From an uncultured Bacteroidales bacterium (GTDB lineage: Bacteria > Bacteroidota > Bacteroidia > Bacteroidales > UBA932), in contig CANBDX010000002.1 in NCBI GenBank assembly GCA_947367315.1, positions 1 through 64,000 on the forward strand: DNA of 64,000 nucleotides, written 5' to 3'. Position 1 is the first letter of the stretch. The number at the start of each line of letters is the position of its first letter. A program made the position numbers and the translations under genes. The notes beneath the pieces were generated by a model. The model saw only the letters and a list, made by a program, of their open reading frames with translations. It did not search any database and was not told the DNA's origin. Below, piece after piece: positions 29,924-40,500 of the stretch.

Positions 29924-32900
29924 TTAGAATGTCAGATTGATACCTGCAACGAATCCACGGCTCTTAGGATATGCTGAATAATCCACGCCTGGTGTCAGAG
30001 GAGTTGTACGACGGGTATTGACCTCAGGATCATAACCCGAGTAGTTTGTCAGACAGAATAGGTTGGTACCTGTAACATATACTCTGAGCTTGCGGATATG
30101 GACTCTGCTCATCCACTTCTCAGGGAAGGTATAACCTATTGTGGCAGACTGAAGGCGGAGGAAAGAAGCATCTTCCATCGCCCAGTCAGTAAGCACAGCC
30201 TGTCCCACACATGGAGACCACATTGTGGTACCAGCATTCACTGCCGCCAGCTGGTCAGGATCGGTGATGAGCTCACCAGTGCTCCAGTCCACGTTAGTCC
30301 ACCTGTTATCCACATTCATTTCCTCGATCAGGTTACGGTTGGTAAACTTGCGTGATGAAGTGAACTCCACACGGTTTGCATTATAAACCTGATAATCGAG
30401 GGCATAATTGAAGTTCGCGCTGAAATCCACGCCATACAGATAACCGCTGAGGCTGAAACCGCCCTGCCAGTTAGGAACTGTATTTGCAATCAGAGTCTTG
30501 TCAGGCTTGCCGTCTCCGTTGAGGTCCTTCAGCTTGATGACACCAGGACGGAGATACTGTGCACCCACCTGTGCGGTACAATCAACGACACCTTCCTTAA
30601 GAACCCACTTGCCATCGACGTAATTGAAGTCATCCACCTCATAATGTCCGTCAGCCATATAGCCATAGACATTTCCAAGAGAATAGCCTGGTTTTACGAT
30701 GAAGTCTGTACCTATCTCGGAAGACGCCCAGTAAGACTCGGCCTCGATCTGCTCGAGTCCACCGAGAGACATTACCCTGTTCTGGTTGCATGAGATGTTT
30801 CCGCTGAAGTTAAGATCTACATTCTGGCTGCGGATGATAGGAATATTCAAGGTCAGCTCGGCACCTCTGTTTCTGGTCTCACCCATATTTCTGTACTGAG
30901 ACTCGTAACCTGCTCCCGAAATAGGGAACTGGATGAGGAGGTCCTTAGTGTTGTTCTGGTAAGCCTCGATGCTACCGGTCACACGACCATCCCACAGACT
31001 GAAGTCTACACCCACATTATGAGTGATGGTAGTCTCCCACTTGAGGTCAGGATTGCTCATCACCTTACCTGCAGAATAGGTCGTGATGGAGCCGTTCCAT
31101 GTAGGGCTGCCTCCGGAGAAATTACGGTTGATCTGGTCTGTCGGGATATTGTTGTTACCGGCTGTACCATAAGAGTAACGAAGCTTGAACATATCAAGCC
31201 AGTTTTCAGCCCAGCTCATCCATGGCTCTGATGAAAGCTTCCATGCAACAGCTGCTGAAGGGAATATACCCCATCTGTTTTTGCCCATGAACTTGGATGA
31301 ACCGTCGGCACGAACCGTAGCTGAAACAGAATATCTGCCAAGATACTCGTAATTCGCACGTGAGAAGAATGACAGAAGACGGTCATCGGCATTAAAATAG
31401 TTGTTTGATGTCACAGAAGTACCGGAACTCATGAAATTCCATGCCTTCTCCGCCTGGAATGAAAGCGGGAAGTTCTCCACTGTATTCGTGAACTTGCTGG
31501 ACTGCACGATAGTCATCTCCTCTCCGACAAGCAGATCAAGAGCATGCTCCTGAGGATCCAGGATCTTGCTGAAGTTATATGACAGCGTATTGGTATTGCG
31601 GTAACGCTTCTTGATGTAATCGGTATAACGGTTGGCAGGAGCATTCTTATAAGTTGCGTTATTTGCAACATAATAAGTTGTCAGGCCATAGAATCTGTCA
31701 TCTGTCTGGTTGTAGTCCTGATAACCGCCCTCGACCTTAAGTCTGAGATTATCGATTATCTCCCAGGTAAGGGCTGCATTGACATTCATGTCGCTGCGCT
31801 TCTTCTGCTGGTCGTTGTCCGCGATTGACTGCAATGGCGGAGCATTGTCACCATAATCTTCCTCAAGGTCAATGCCTTCGATTGCCGATGCTATCGGAAT
31901 CGGTGTGTAACATACGGAATGCTTCAGACGTCCGTTTCCGGAAGTCGTACCTGAATCCTCGATACCATTGGCAGCGCCACCACGCACGTAAGTACTTGAA
32001 TAACGAACATTTGCATCGAGAGAGAGATTCTTTGCAAGCTGGAATCTCGTCTTCAGGCTGAGGTTGTCACGACGGTAATTGGATCCTGTCATGATTGCAT
32101 TGTCATCAATATGGGCATATCCGAGTGTCCACTGATAACCCTCACCGCTGCCTGATATAGATAAGTCAGCATTGAAGGTGCTTCCGGTGTTACCGAAGAT
32201 ATTGTCCACCCAGTCATTGCCCTGAAGGCCATAATACTGGTCGATATCCTGATATGAGCCGAAATAAGCCTCATATGAATCGGAAATATTGTCCCTTACA
32301 GCTGCAAGCTCATACTGGAACTTAACGAAGTTCTCAACGTCCATAGCCTTGATGGCAGAAGCATTGGCCATGGTCTTGAGTCCGTAATAAGCATTGAAGT
32401 TCACGGTTGCCTTACGTCCTTTCTCTCCGCTCTTAGTCGTCACGATCACAACACCGTTCGCTCCTCGTGAACCATAGATTGCAGTCGAGAAGGCATCCTT
32501 CAGCACATCGATAGACTGAATTTCTGAAGAAGCGATGTCATTGATATTATCAACAGGGAAACCATCAACGATGTAAAGAGGAGAGTTATCCTGTGTGATG
32601 GAACCGCCGCCTCGTACACGGATCTGCACATCAGCATCAGGATTTCCTTCGGAAGTGGTAACCGACACACCGGCCATCCTGCCGGCAAGAGCCTGAGATA
32701 CCGTAGTCACAGGCTGTTCGGTCAATGTCTCTGAGTTGATGGATGTCACCGAACCCATGAGGTCGCGGCGCTTTACCGTAGCATAACCGATCACGACAGT
32801 CTCTTCAAGGAAACTGGTATCCTCTTCGAGAACCACGTCGATTGTCACGCTGTCTCCGATAACGACCTTCTTTTCTGCAAGGCCAATCATCGAGAACACA

Positions 32901-33118
32901 AGGGTCTTGCCCTTTGCATCAGGAACATCGATGACATAGTCACCGTCAATTCCTGTAGCAACACCCAGAGTGGTGCCGTCCACATAAACGGATACTCCCA
33001 TCATAGGCATACCGTTCACGTCTGACACGACACCTTTGATCTGCTGGGCGTCGGCAGCGAATGCGGCTGCAAAAAGCCCTAAGATCATCAGAGAAATCTT
33101 GTACGTCAGATTTTTCAT
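29924..33118 (-). CDS. susC: SusC/RagA family TonB-linked outer membrane protein
   Basis: 1064 aa; CarboxypepD_reg-like N-terminus, VVIGYATVKRRDLMGSVTSI, plug domain, RGANGVVIVTTKSG, C-terminal RGFVAGINLTF. Confidence 0.95.
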   Translation of the reverse strand: MKNLTYKISLMILGLFAAAFAADAQQIKGVVSDVNGMPMMGVSVYVDGTTLGVATGIDGDYVIDVPDAKGKTLVFSMIGLAEKKVVIGDSVTIDVVLEEDTSFLEETVVIGYATVKRRDLMGSVTSINSETLTEQPVTTVSQALAGRMAGVSVTTSEGNPDADVQIRVRGGGSITQDNSPLYIVDGFPVDNINDIASSEIQSIDVLKDAFSTAIYGSRGANGVVIVTTKSGEKGRKATVNFNAYYGLKTMANASAIKAMDVENFVKFQYELAAVRDNISDSYEAYFGSYQDIDQYYGLQGNDWVDNIFGNTGSTFNADLSISGSGEGYQWTLGYAHIDDNAIMTGSNYRRDNLSLKTRFQLAKNLSLDANVRYSSTYVRGGAANGIEDSGTTSGNGRLKHSVCYTPIPIASAIEGIDLEEDYGDNAPPLQSIADNDQQKKRSDMNVNAALTWEIIDNLRLKVEGGYQDYNQTDDRFYGLTTYYVANNATYKNAPANRYTDYIKKRYRNTNTLSYNFSKILDPQEHALDLLVGEEMTIVQSSKFTNTVENFPLSFQAEKAWNFMSSGTSVTSNNYFNADDRLLSFFSRANYEYLGRYSVSATVRADGSSKFMGKNRWGIFPSAAVAWKLSSEPWMSWAENWLDMFKLRYSYGTAGNNNIPTDQINRNFSGGSPTWNGSITTYSAGKVMSNPDLKWETTITHNVGVDFSLWDGRVTGSIEAYQNNTKDLLIQFPISGAGYESQYRNMGETRNRGAELTLNIPIIRSQNVDLNFSGNISCNQNRVMSLGGLEQIEAESYWASSEIGTDFIVKPGYSLGNVYGYMADGHYEVDDFNYVDGKWVLKEGVVDCTAQVGAQYLRPGVIKLKDLNGDGKPDKTLIANTVPNWQGGFSLSGYLYGVDFSANFNYALDYQVYNANRVEFTSSRKFTNRNLIEEMNVDNRWTNVDWSTGELITDPDQLAAVNAGTTMWSPCVGQAVLTDWAMEDASFLRLQSATIGYTFPEKWMSRVHIRKLRVYVTGTNLFCLTNYSGYDPEVNTRRTTPLTPGVDYSAYPKSRGFVAGINLTF

Positions 33119-33155
33119 AAAAATTTGTGTTTGGTTAGTAATTATTTAGTGTTGT

Positions 33156-33213
33156 CAATATTCAATATTGCGAATTTACCCATTTCAAAACGGGCATACG
33201 GGTAAATTTTACC
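33156..33213 (-). promoter_or_regulatory. Palindrome cluster upstream of susC
   Basis: CAATATT-C-AATATTG (33156-33170) plus TTTACCC (33175-33181), GGGTAAA (33200-33206) and TTTACC (33208-33213) half-sites in the 131-nt gap. Confidence 0.45.
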
Positions 33214-33249
33214 GCATTAATTGGACTTTTTAACACCCGGTCAGCGAGA

Positions 33250-35148
33250 CTATGATATTTTATCATATGTTCCGCCTTGAGTCTGCCCCTTGACGATATC
33301 CTTCACAAGATAATGCAGATACATCTCCAGGTTGGTATATCTGCCATAAGAGTCCAAAGTCTTATCATTTCCATCGGAAGGATTATCTTTCTTCAGGCCG
33401 AATCTATCCTCGAACCAGTCCGGCATTCCGTCGCCATCGGTGTCCTTCACGCGCGTAATTTCATCGGCAGAAGCCTCATATGCAGGCCATCCTCCCACAG
33501 CAGACTGGGTATCAATAATACCATTTGTCGAGCCGTTCCCGCCATCCTTGCAGGTAGCTGTTCCGGTCTTTGCATCATTGCATGCCCTCAGATCCACAGC
33601 ATCTCTCACGAGAGATGCCCCGGCAGATTCACATATCCGTAGGAAAGAATCCTCTGCAGAATGTGTAGTGGTATATATATTCTCAGAAGAAGGACCGTAT
33701 AATTTAAGAGGATTACTTAGGACTGTGCCATAATTCCCCCAGCTAGTTCCGTTATGCCAGTAAATTGTAGATACATCATTTGCAGACAACTCCGGACGGG
33801 AGGTATTTACATTGCCTGAAAGGTACATCTGCGCATATTTATCGGCATAGTACTTATCATCCTTATAATAATATCCATACGCATCCACAAGATATGTGAC
33901 ATTTTTCGAGGCTGGTCCAGGCTTATAATAGTTGTTGATGATATTGAACCATCCGTCTTCACCGCCATATGTAGAATTGTCGCCCCAGTTATATACTGCA
34001 TTACATCTGTAATCCACATTACCCCTATGGGTCGCCACATAGTCGCCATATATCTGCGGATGATCTATACGCGGGTTGCGGCTATCATGTGCTGACAGAA
34101 GGTTGTGGTGGAATGATGCATTCTTGCCTCCCCAGATGCCACCATAGCCATGATTTCCCTTGCCATGAACCGAATTGCGGAGACTTTCCGTAAGGATACA
34201 CCACTGCATCGTGAAGTTCTTGTTTGCATAGAACGAAGAACACTCATCAGTACTCCATGACATGGAACAATGGTCAAGAATGATATTCTGATGATATCGT
34301 CCTCCGAGGGCGTCATCTTCCGATTTCTTCTCATCGCCCATTCGGAAACGCACGAACCTGATTATGACATTATCCGCATCTACATTTGTAGTGAAGTGTC
34401 TGAGGCAGATACCGTCACCCGGAGCAGTCTGTCCGGCAATCGTCACGTCGCCATTGGATATCTTCAAGGCGGAGTTCAAGGAAATCAGTCCAGCCACATC
34501 AAACACAATAGTTCTAGGCCCGGATTCGGCAAGCGCAGCACGTAAAGAGCCTGCACCGGAATCATTCAGATTAGTCACATGAATGACTTTTCCGCCGCGT
34601 CCTCCTGTAGTGTACATTCCGCCGCCTTCAGCGCCAGGGAAGGCCAGAGCCTTGCCATGGGCGTCCTCATGAACAGGAATCAAGAATTCAGCATAGTGCT
34701 CGGATGGAACAGGATCAACCGGATTGTCCGGGTTATCCGGAACTTCAGGATTATCGGGAATTTCGGGATTGTCAGGTGTTTCAGACGAGTTGTCACCCAC
34801 AACAACGAAAAGGGGATCTGAATAAAGCGTATACCCACCTCTAATCTTCGCCTTCACCATGAAAACATATGTGTTACCATTGACGAGATTAGAGAAAGTC
34901 ACAGAGGTATCTTCCGGATTCTGCTGAGAATGGAACGACCTGTCATCCTTCTCCAGACGAGCAGAATAAGACACCGCTCCAGGGACCTTATCCCACGAAA
35001 AGGTAAGGGAGGAAGATGTCGAAGATACCAGAGTAACATTTGCCGGAGAATCTTTTTCTATAGGATCTATAATCGGTCCTTCCTCAGGCTGGCAAGCCCA
35101 AAGAAGCGGCAAGGCTGCCATCAAACAAAGCAAATTCTTATAAATCAT
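33250..35148 (-). CDS. Pectate lyase (PL1-like) lipoprotein with fibronectin type III-like domain
   Basis: 632 aa; lipobox LPLLWAC; fn3-like N-terminus; LAFPGAEGGGMYTTGGRGGKVIHVTNLNDSGAGSLRAAL; DHCSMSWSTDE. Confidence 0.88.
   Translation of the reverse strand: MIYKNLLCLMAALPLLWACQPEEGPIIDPIEKDSPANVTLVSSTSSSLTFSWDKVPGAVSYSARLEKDDRSFHSQQNPEDTSVTFSNLVNGNTYVFMVKAKIRGGYTLYSDPLFVVVGDNSSETPDNPEIPDNPEVPDNPDNPVDPVPSEHYAEFLIPVHEDAHGKALAFPGAEGGGMYTTGGRGGKVIHVTNLNDSGAGSLRAALAESGPRTIVFDVAGLISLNSALKISNGDVTIAGQTAPGDGICLRHFTTNVDADNVIIRFVRFRMGDEKKSEDDALGGRYHQNIILDHCSMSWSTDECSSFYANKNFTMQWCILTESLRNSVHGKGNHGYGGIWGGKNASFHHNLLSAHDSRNPRIDHPQIYGDYVATHRGNVDYRCNAVYNWGDNSTYGGEDGWFNIINNYYKPGPASKNVTYLVDAYGYYYKDDKYYADKYAQMYLSGNVNTSRPELSANDVSTIYWHNGTSWGNYGTVLSNPLKLYGPSSENIYTTTHSAEDSFLRICESAGASLVRDAVDLRACNDAKTGTATCKDGGNGSTNGIIDTQSAVGGWPAYEASADEITRVKDTDGDGMPDWFEDRFGLKKDNPSDGNDKTLDSYGRYTNLEMYLHYLVKDIVKGQTQGGTYDKIS
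34699..34788 (-). repeat. Low-complexity PDNPE linker repeat inside the pectate lyase
   Basis: Encodes TPDNPEIPDNPEVPDNPDNPVDP between the fn3-like and lyase domains. Confidence 0.8.
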
Positions 35149-37505
35149 AATTTAATATCATTTTCCGAGTCAATAATTCCAGGAAGACCGGTTACAGAGC
35201 CCTTGTATGTGGCATTCCCGGCCTTTACCTCCTTTATGATGCGCTTGTCGACAGCATCGCGCTTCTTTGAAGCCCCGGCGCTCTTGAGGACAGCATTATA
35301 AGCATCCTTCGGAGTCTGAGCCATAATTGGAACCCTTATAGCAAAAGACTTAGCCACAGACGCCTCCCTATAAGCCTTTTCATGCTCCGCAATCTGCTCA
35401 AAATCAGGAGTTTTACCTTCAAATCCGCCCTTCTTTACAGCAGACAAATCATAACAATTGTCCTTTATATAAAAATTACCCGGAATCATCGAAGTGGTCT
35501 TGGATACATAGAATTCAATCCATTCGCCATCCAGCTCTTTGGTAGCCGGTCCCGGACGGAAATAGTTTCCAACCACATTGAACCAGCCTTCCTCGCCACC
35601 ATAGATGGCCTTCATGCCCCAGTTATAGACCACATTGTTCACAAAATCAACAGTTCCCCTTCTTAGGAGCATGTCATCTCCCCAATAGATTGCAGGATGA
35701 TCGAAACGTGGGTTGCGGCTGCTGTTGTGGGCGAAAAGATTATGATGGAATGTCACATTCCTTCCTCCCCATATGCCACCATACCCATGCTTTCCCTTAT
35801 GGTGAACAGAAGAGTTTAGTGCCTCAGAAATAATACACCACTGCACGGTAGCGTCTGAAAGAGCATAAAATGATGCATTCTCATCTGTAGCCCAACTGAT
35901 AGAGCAATGGTCGAAAATGACATTCGAGCAACGTTTCGCACCCAAGGCATCATTCTCTACTGACGCAGCCGAACCAAGTCTGAAACGCATGTATCTGATA
36001 ATAGCATGGTCTGCCGTAACGAAAACATTGTGATCCCTTATAGTGATTCCTTGTCCAGGAGCTGTCTGTCCGAGAATGGAGATATATGGGTTCCTTATAT
36101 TAAGGGGGCTTGTCAGACGGATATCGCCTTCTACAGCAAATTTCACGATACGGGGTCCCTTCGCCTCTACAGCATGACGCAGAGTCCCTTCCGATCCGTC
36201 ATCTGCAAGAGATGTCACAATATATTCCATACCACCGCGGCCACCTTGCGCATACTTTCCACATCCCTCCGCACCTTCAAATGCAAGGTCACCGCCTACC
36301 GCGGGGAAATAGTCTATGTTGTTAATGGCTTCCCACTCGAGAGAGGCCCAGATAAACGGACCGACACCCTTAGGGTCATTGTCAATTATCGGTTCACTGA
36401 GATAATATGCAAAGTCGCCCTTGCGCATCTGCTTTCCTCCAAGTCCTCCAACTGAGCAACAATCTGTCATAGAAATGGTTCCGTCCTCATTCTCACGGAT
36501 GAAACGTTTGATAAACTTCGGATAAAGACCTAAAATGTAATCCTTATGCGATTCGTCTATATACCCCAGCCTCAAGCCCTTAAGGAAGGCATATGTAAAC
36601 ATGATAGAGCACGTCGCTTCCTGATAATTGCCCTCACGTGTAGGACAGTCAAGCACCTGATACCACATACCTGTTTCAGGATCTGCCCATTTAGGCAGTT
36701 CCTTGACAAAATAATTGAGCTGGTCTATAAGAGTCTGACGTCCAGGATGCTTGAGTGGAAGATAATCCAGAACTTCCAACAGCGCTATCGCAAACCATCC
36801 CGTCGCCCTGCCCCAGGCGTGCTCCGAAAGACCGGTCTGAGGATCGCACCAGAACATAGACTTGGACTCATCCCACGCATGTCTGTAAAGGCCAGTAGCA
36901 GGGTCATAAGTATTCTGAGCACCTGCAACGAACTGATGCACTATGTCAGCAAACAATGAATCCTTCTGATTCTTAGGTGCATATCTCTTCGTGTACTCGG
37001 CATAGAAAGGCAAAGCCATATAGAATCCGTCAAGCCAAACCTGATTCGGATAAACCTGCTTATGCCAGAACTCCCCGGACTTAGTCCTCGGTTGGTCATC
37101 TATCTGCTGGCGGATCATACGCGTCACTTTACGATAACGTCCGTCCTGATCTCCATACATATCATGAAGATCGAAGTAAATACGTGCCGGGCAGATGTGG
37201 TCTACGTTATAATTCGATTTCTTGTAAGTATATACCTTTCCGTCCGGAGTGGCCATTGTATCAGCCCACGCGCGGACATATTCCACCACTTCAGGCAGTT
37301 CATAACGCTTTGCTGCATCCATGAACGACTTCAATTCAAGACCAGTGGTGTAGTTCCACTTTTTCGCACCGTTCCTGCCGTCAAGATAGGTACCATCAGG
37401 ACACCTCTTCATCTCAGACTGGATCATCCTCACAGAATACGGCACCTGAGCGGCGGCCGAGAGAGCGAGGAATGATGCAATAATGGTTGCTAATGTTCTT
37501 CTCAT
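35145..37505 (-). CDS. Fusion: GH105 unsaturated glucuronyl/galacturonyl hydrolase + PL1-like pectate lyase
   Basis: 786 aa; N-terminal half has WLDGFYMALPFYAEYTKRYAP, HAWGRATGWFAIALLEVLDYLP (GH105). C-terminal half from LAFEGAEGCGKYAQGGRGGMEYIVTSL is PL1-like. Confidence 0.88.
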   Translation of the reverse strand: MRRTLATIIASFLALSAAAQVPYSVRMIQSEMKRCPDGTYLDGRNGAKKWNYTTGLELKSFMDAAKRYELPEVVEYVRAWADTMATPDGKVYTYKKSNYNVDHICPARIYFDLHDMYGDQDGRYRKVTRMIRQQIDDQPRTKSGEFWHKQVYPNQVWLDGFYMALPFYAEYTKRYAPKNQKDSLFADIVHQFVAGAQNTYDPATGLYRHAWDESKSMFWCDPQTGLSEHAWGRATGWFAIALLEVLDYLPLKHPGRQTLIDQLNYFVKELPKWADPETGMWYQVLDCPTREGNYQEATCSIMFTYAFLKGLRLGYIDESHKDYILGLYPKFIKRFIRENEDGTISMTDCCSVGGLGGKQMRKGDFAYYLSEPIIDNDPKGVGPFIWASLEWEAINNIDYFPAVGGDLAFEGAEGCGKYAQGGRGGMEYIVTSLADDGSEGTLRHAVEAKGPRIVKFAVEGDIRLTSPLNIRNPYISILGQTAPGQGITIRDHNVFVTADHAIIRYMRFRLGSAASVENDALGAKRCSNVIFDHCSISWATDENASFYALSDATVQWCIISEALNSSVHHKGKHGYGGIWGGRNVTFHHNLFAHNSSRNPRFDHPAIYWGDDMLLRRGTVDFVNNVVYNWGMKAIYGGEEGWFNVVGNYFRPGPATKELDGEWIEFYVSKTTSMIPGNFYIKDNCYDLSAVKKGGFEGKTPDFEQIAEHEKAYREASVAKSFAIRVPIMAQTPKDAYNAVLKSAGASKKRDAVDKRIIKEVKAGNATYKGSVTGLPGIIDSENDIKL

Positions 37506-37517
37506 AGTATTTAAAGT

Positions 37518-40500
37518 TTATTGTTTCATAGATTTATATTGCTTCATATAATCAGCTGGAGTTATGCCGAAATGCTTCTTGAAACTTCGGCTGAAATAAC
37601 CGGGGTCTGAGAATCCGACCTTATACGAAGTCTCCGATACCGAATATTGTCCGCTCTTCAGATAATATGTGGCCTTCTCCATCCTGAAGTCAAGAATAAG
37701 TTCCACCGGTGACTTACCTGTAAGACCCTTAATCTTGTTGTACATGGATGTACGGCCCATGCCAACATATGATGCCAGTTGTTCCACGGTCACCTCTGTA
37801 TCGGAAACATTCTCCTCGAGCCAGGTCATCACCTTGGAAATAAGTTGCTCATCCCTGTCTGTAATCACTATTTCCTGAGGTACGAACTCAACCTTACCAC
37901 GGACATCGTCTCCAGCCGCCGCAGAAGAGAACGAGGACAGCAGATTTTTCCTGCGCTCAAGCATATTATCAATCTTAGCTACCAGCAATTCCATAGTAAA
38001 CGGCTTTGCAATATATCCGTCAGCACCATATTTCATAGCCTTAAGCTGGGTATCGTTCTCATGTTTTGCCGTAATGAGAACTATAGGTATATGACTGATA
38101 TTGAAATCATTACGCACATTATTTATCAGTTCTATTCCATTCATTTCCGGCATCATCAGGTCAGTCACAATCATATCCGGAATCCAGCCTTCCTCCATCA
38201 CTCTCATCGCTTCCCTGCCGTTGGATGCATCACGCACCTCATATCTATTTATCAGACAATTATATATATATACTCTAAGTTCTGCATTATCTTCTACGAC
38301 CAGGACCTTCATTGCGCCTTCAGGATGAGCTGCTTCTACCTTGTAACGGCTCAGTCCATGGGCCTCCGTCTGCGACGAATCATCTATCTCATCCACGAAC
38401 TGTACAGTACCTGTCTCGAATCTTTCACGGTCAATAGGCAGTCTCACAAAAAACTTCGAGCCCGCTTCCCTGCCGCTCTCTACCCATATAGAGCCTCCGT
38501 GTGCATCCACAATCTCCTTGCAGAATGACAGGCCAATACCGCTGCTGCTCATCCCCCGGTATGCACTCTCGGAGCCCTTGATAAATGGTTCAAAAATAGC
38601 CTCCCTCTTATCCTCCGGCACACCTATACCATTATCTTTCACCATTATACGAAACTCCTTCTCACCTTCCCTATATAGCACTCCCACCTCGATCTTACCT
38701 CCGTCTGAAGTATATTTGAATGCATTTGACAGGAGATTATAGACTAGAGCCTCCAGCCTCATTGCATCGCCCCACACCATCAGGGAATCAACCGACAAGA
38801 TAATGCGCATATCTATCTGACGTTCCGCCGACATGTCCTTGAAATCCTGATACACATCGCTCACAAGCTTCACCACATCAAGCTGCTGCACCTTCAGGCG
38901 TACCTTACCATTCACCAGTGTACGAAGGTCGAGAAGCTGATTTACAAGCGTCATCATCCTTCTGGCATTCTTGTACACCATATTGGCACTATACTCCGAA
39001 GCGCTATCAGCAGAGAGCTTCTTGCGTATGTCATCTATACCTCCCATTATAAGGGTAAGTGGAGTACGCAGCTCGTGAGAGATATTAGTAAAGAAACGTG
39101 CTTTAATCTCATTGAGGTCATGTTCTATCCTGACATCGCTCCTGAGTCGGAACTGAGACAGCACCATTCTCACAAGGAAAAGCACCAGCAGCACAGCGAA
39201 AATAACATACAAGGCAACCGACACTGGAGAGTTCCATAAAGAAGGTTTCACTAACAGAGGCACCGTGAGTTCAACTGTATTCTTCACATCCTTAGGATAT
39301 GTCTCACGTACCTTGAAAGTATATTTCCCGGGGCGAAGATGAGAATATGTAGCTGAATTGCCGGATGCGGATATCCATCCTGCATCATAACCTTCAAGCA
39401 TATAGGAAAATCCCGGCACGACTCCCCTGCTGAAATCCAGGGACGAAAACTCCACTCTGAAGTAAGAGCAGTCATGAGGAATAACGATCTTTTCCTTGAA
39501 AGGAGTTCTGACTCCATCGACATTCAGTCCTGTCACCATGAGGCGACAAGGGCGCACAACTGGTTCAAATGCCTCAGGTTCAATCCTATAAACATTATCA
39601 AGAGTACCAAACAAGAGGCTTCCGTCCGCCATTGAAGCACAAGTGGCCTCACTGAAAGTTGTCTTCGGCACACCATCATACACAGAATAATTCGTCACCT
39701 GTCCAAGAGCGACATCATAACGCGAGAGTCCCGCCTCAGTAGCTATCCACAGGTTGCCATCAGCATCATCCATCACAGAGTGGACAATATTGCTGGCAAG
39801 CCCGTCATCGTCGCAGATAACCTCAAAACGAGGGTATCCGTTCTCGAAATAAAGTCTGTTCAATCCACCCCCAAAGGTGCATAGCCAAGTATTGCCACGT
39901 CGGTCAGTATAAATATGAATAACGTCATTATTCCCCAACGAAGCTGCATCACCAGGAGTCTTGGTAATATGATTGAAGATTGTAAGTTCAGGAGTCTCAG
40001 ACGGCTCAAAGATGATTATTCCGCCGATAGTAGCCACCAGCATCCTTCCGTCCGGCATATTGTGGAGGTACCTGACTCTATCTCCGATATCCTGAGGATA
40101 ATCCGGGAAATTATTGTCTACTGTAACGAACTCCTCACTATCCGGAGAAGGAAGCATCGAAAGTGCACCGCCATATGTTCCGATCCATATGCGTCCGTCC
40201 TTGTCCTGAGTTATGGAATATACATTATTTGAGCTCAATGAATTACGGTCGTGACCATCCGCCTTGAAGCGTTTACATATCCAGTCATTTCCTGATGGTG
40301 TCATACGAACGACACCGTCACCCTTGGTGCCAAGCCATATATTTCCGTCACGGTCCTCGAAAATGGTATACACGACGCCAATATCACCGATCTTCCTGTC
40401 GGGAAAACGTCTGCATACAGACATATCCGGAGAATACATATATAGTTCACGGCTCTTTGTAGCCACCCACACATTATCCTTGCTGTCGCGAAGCATAGCC

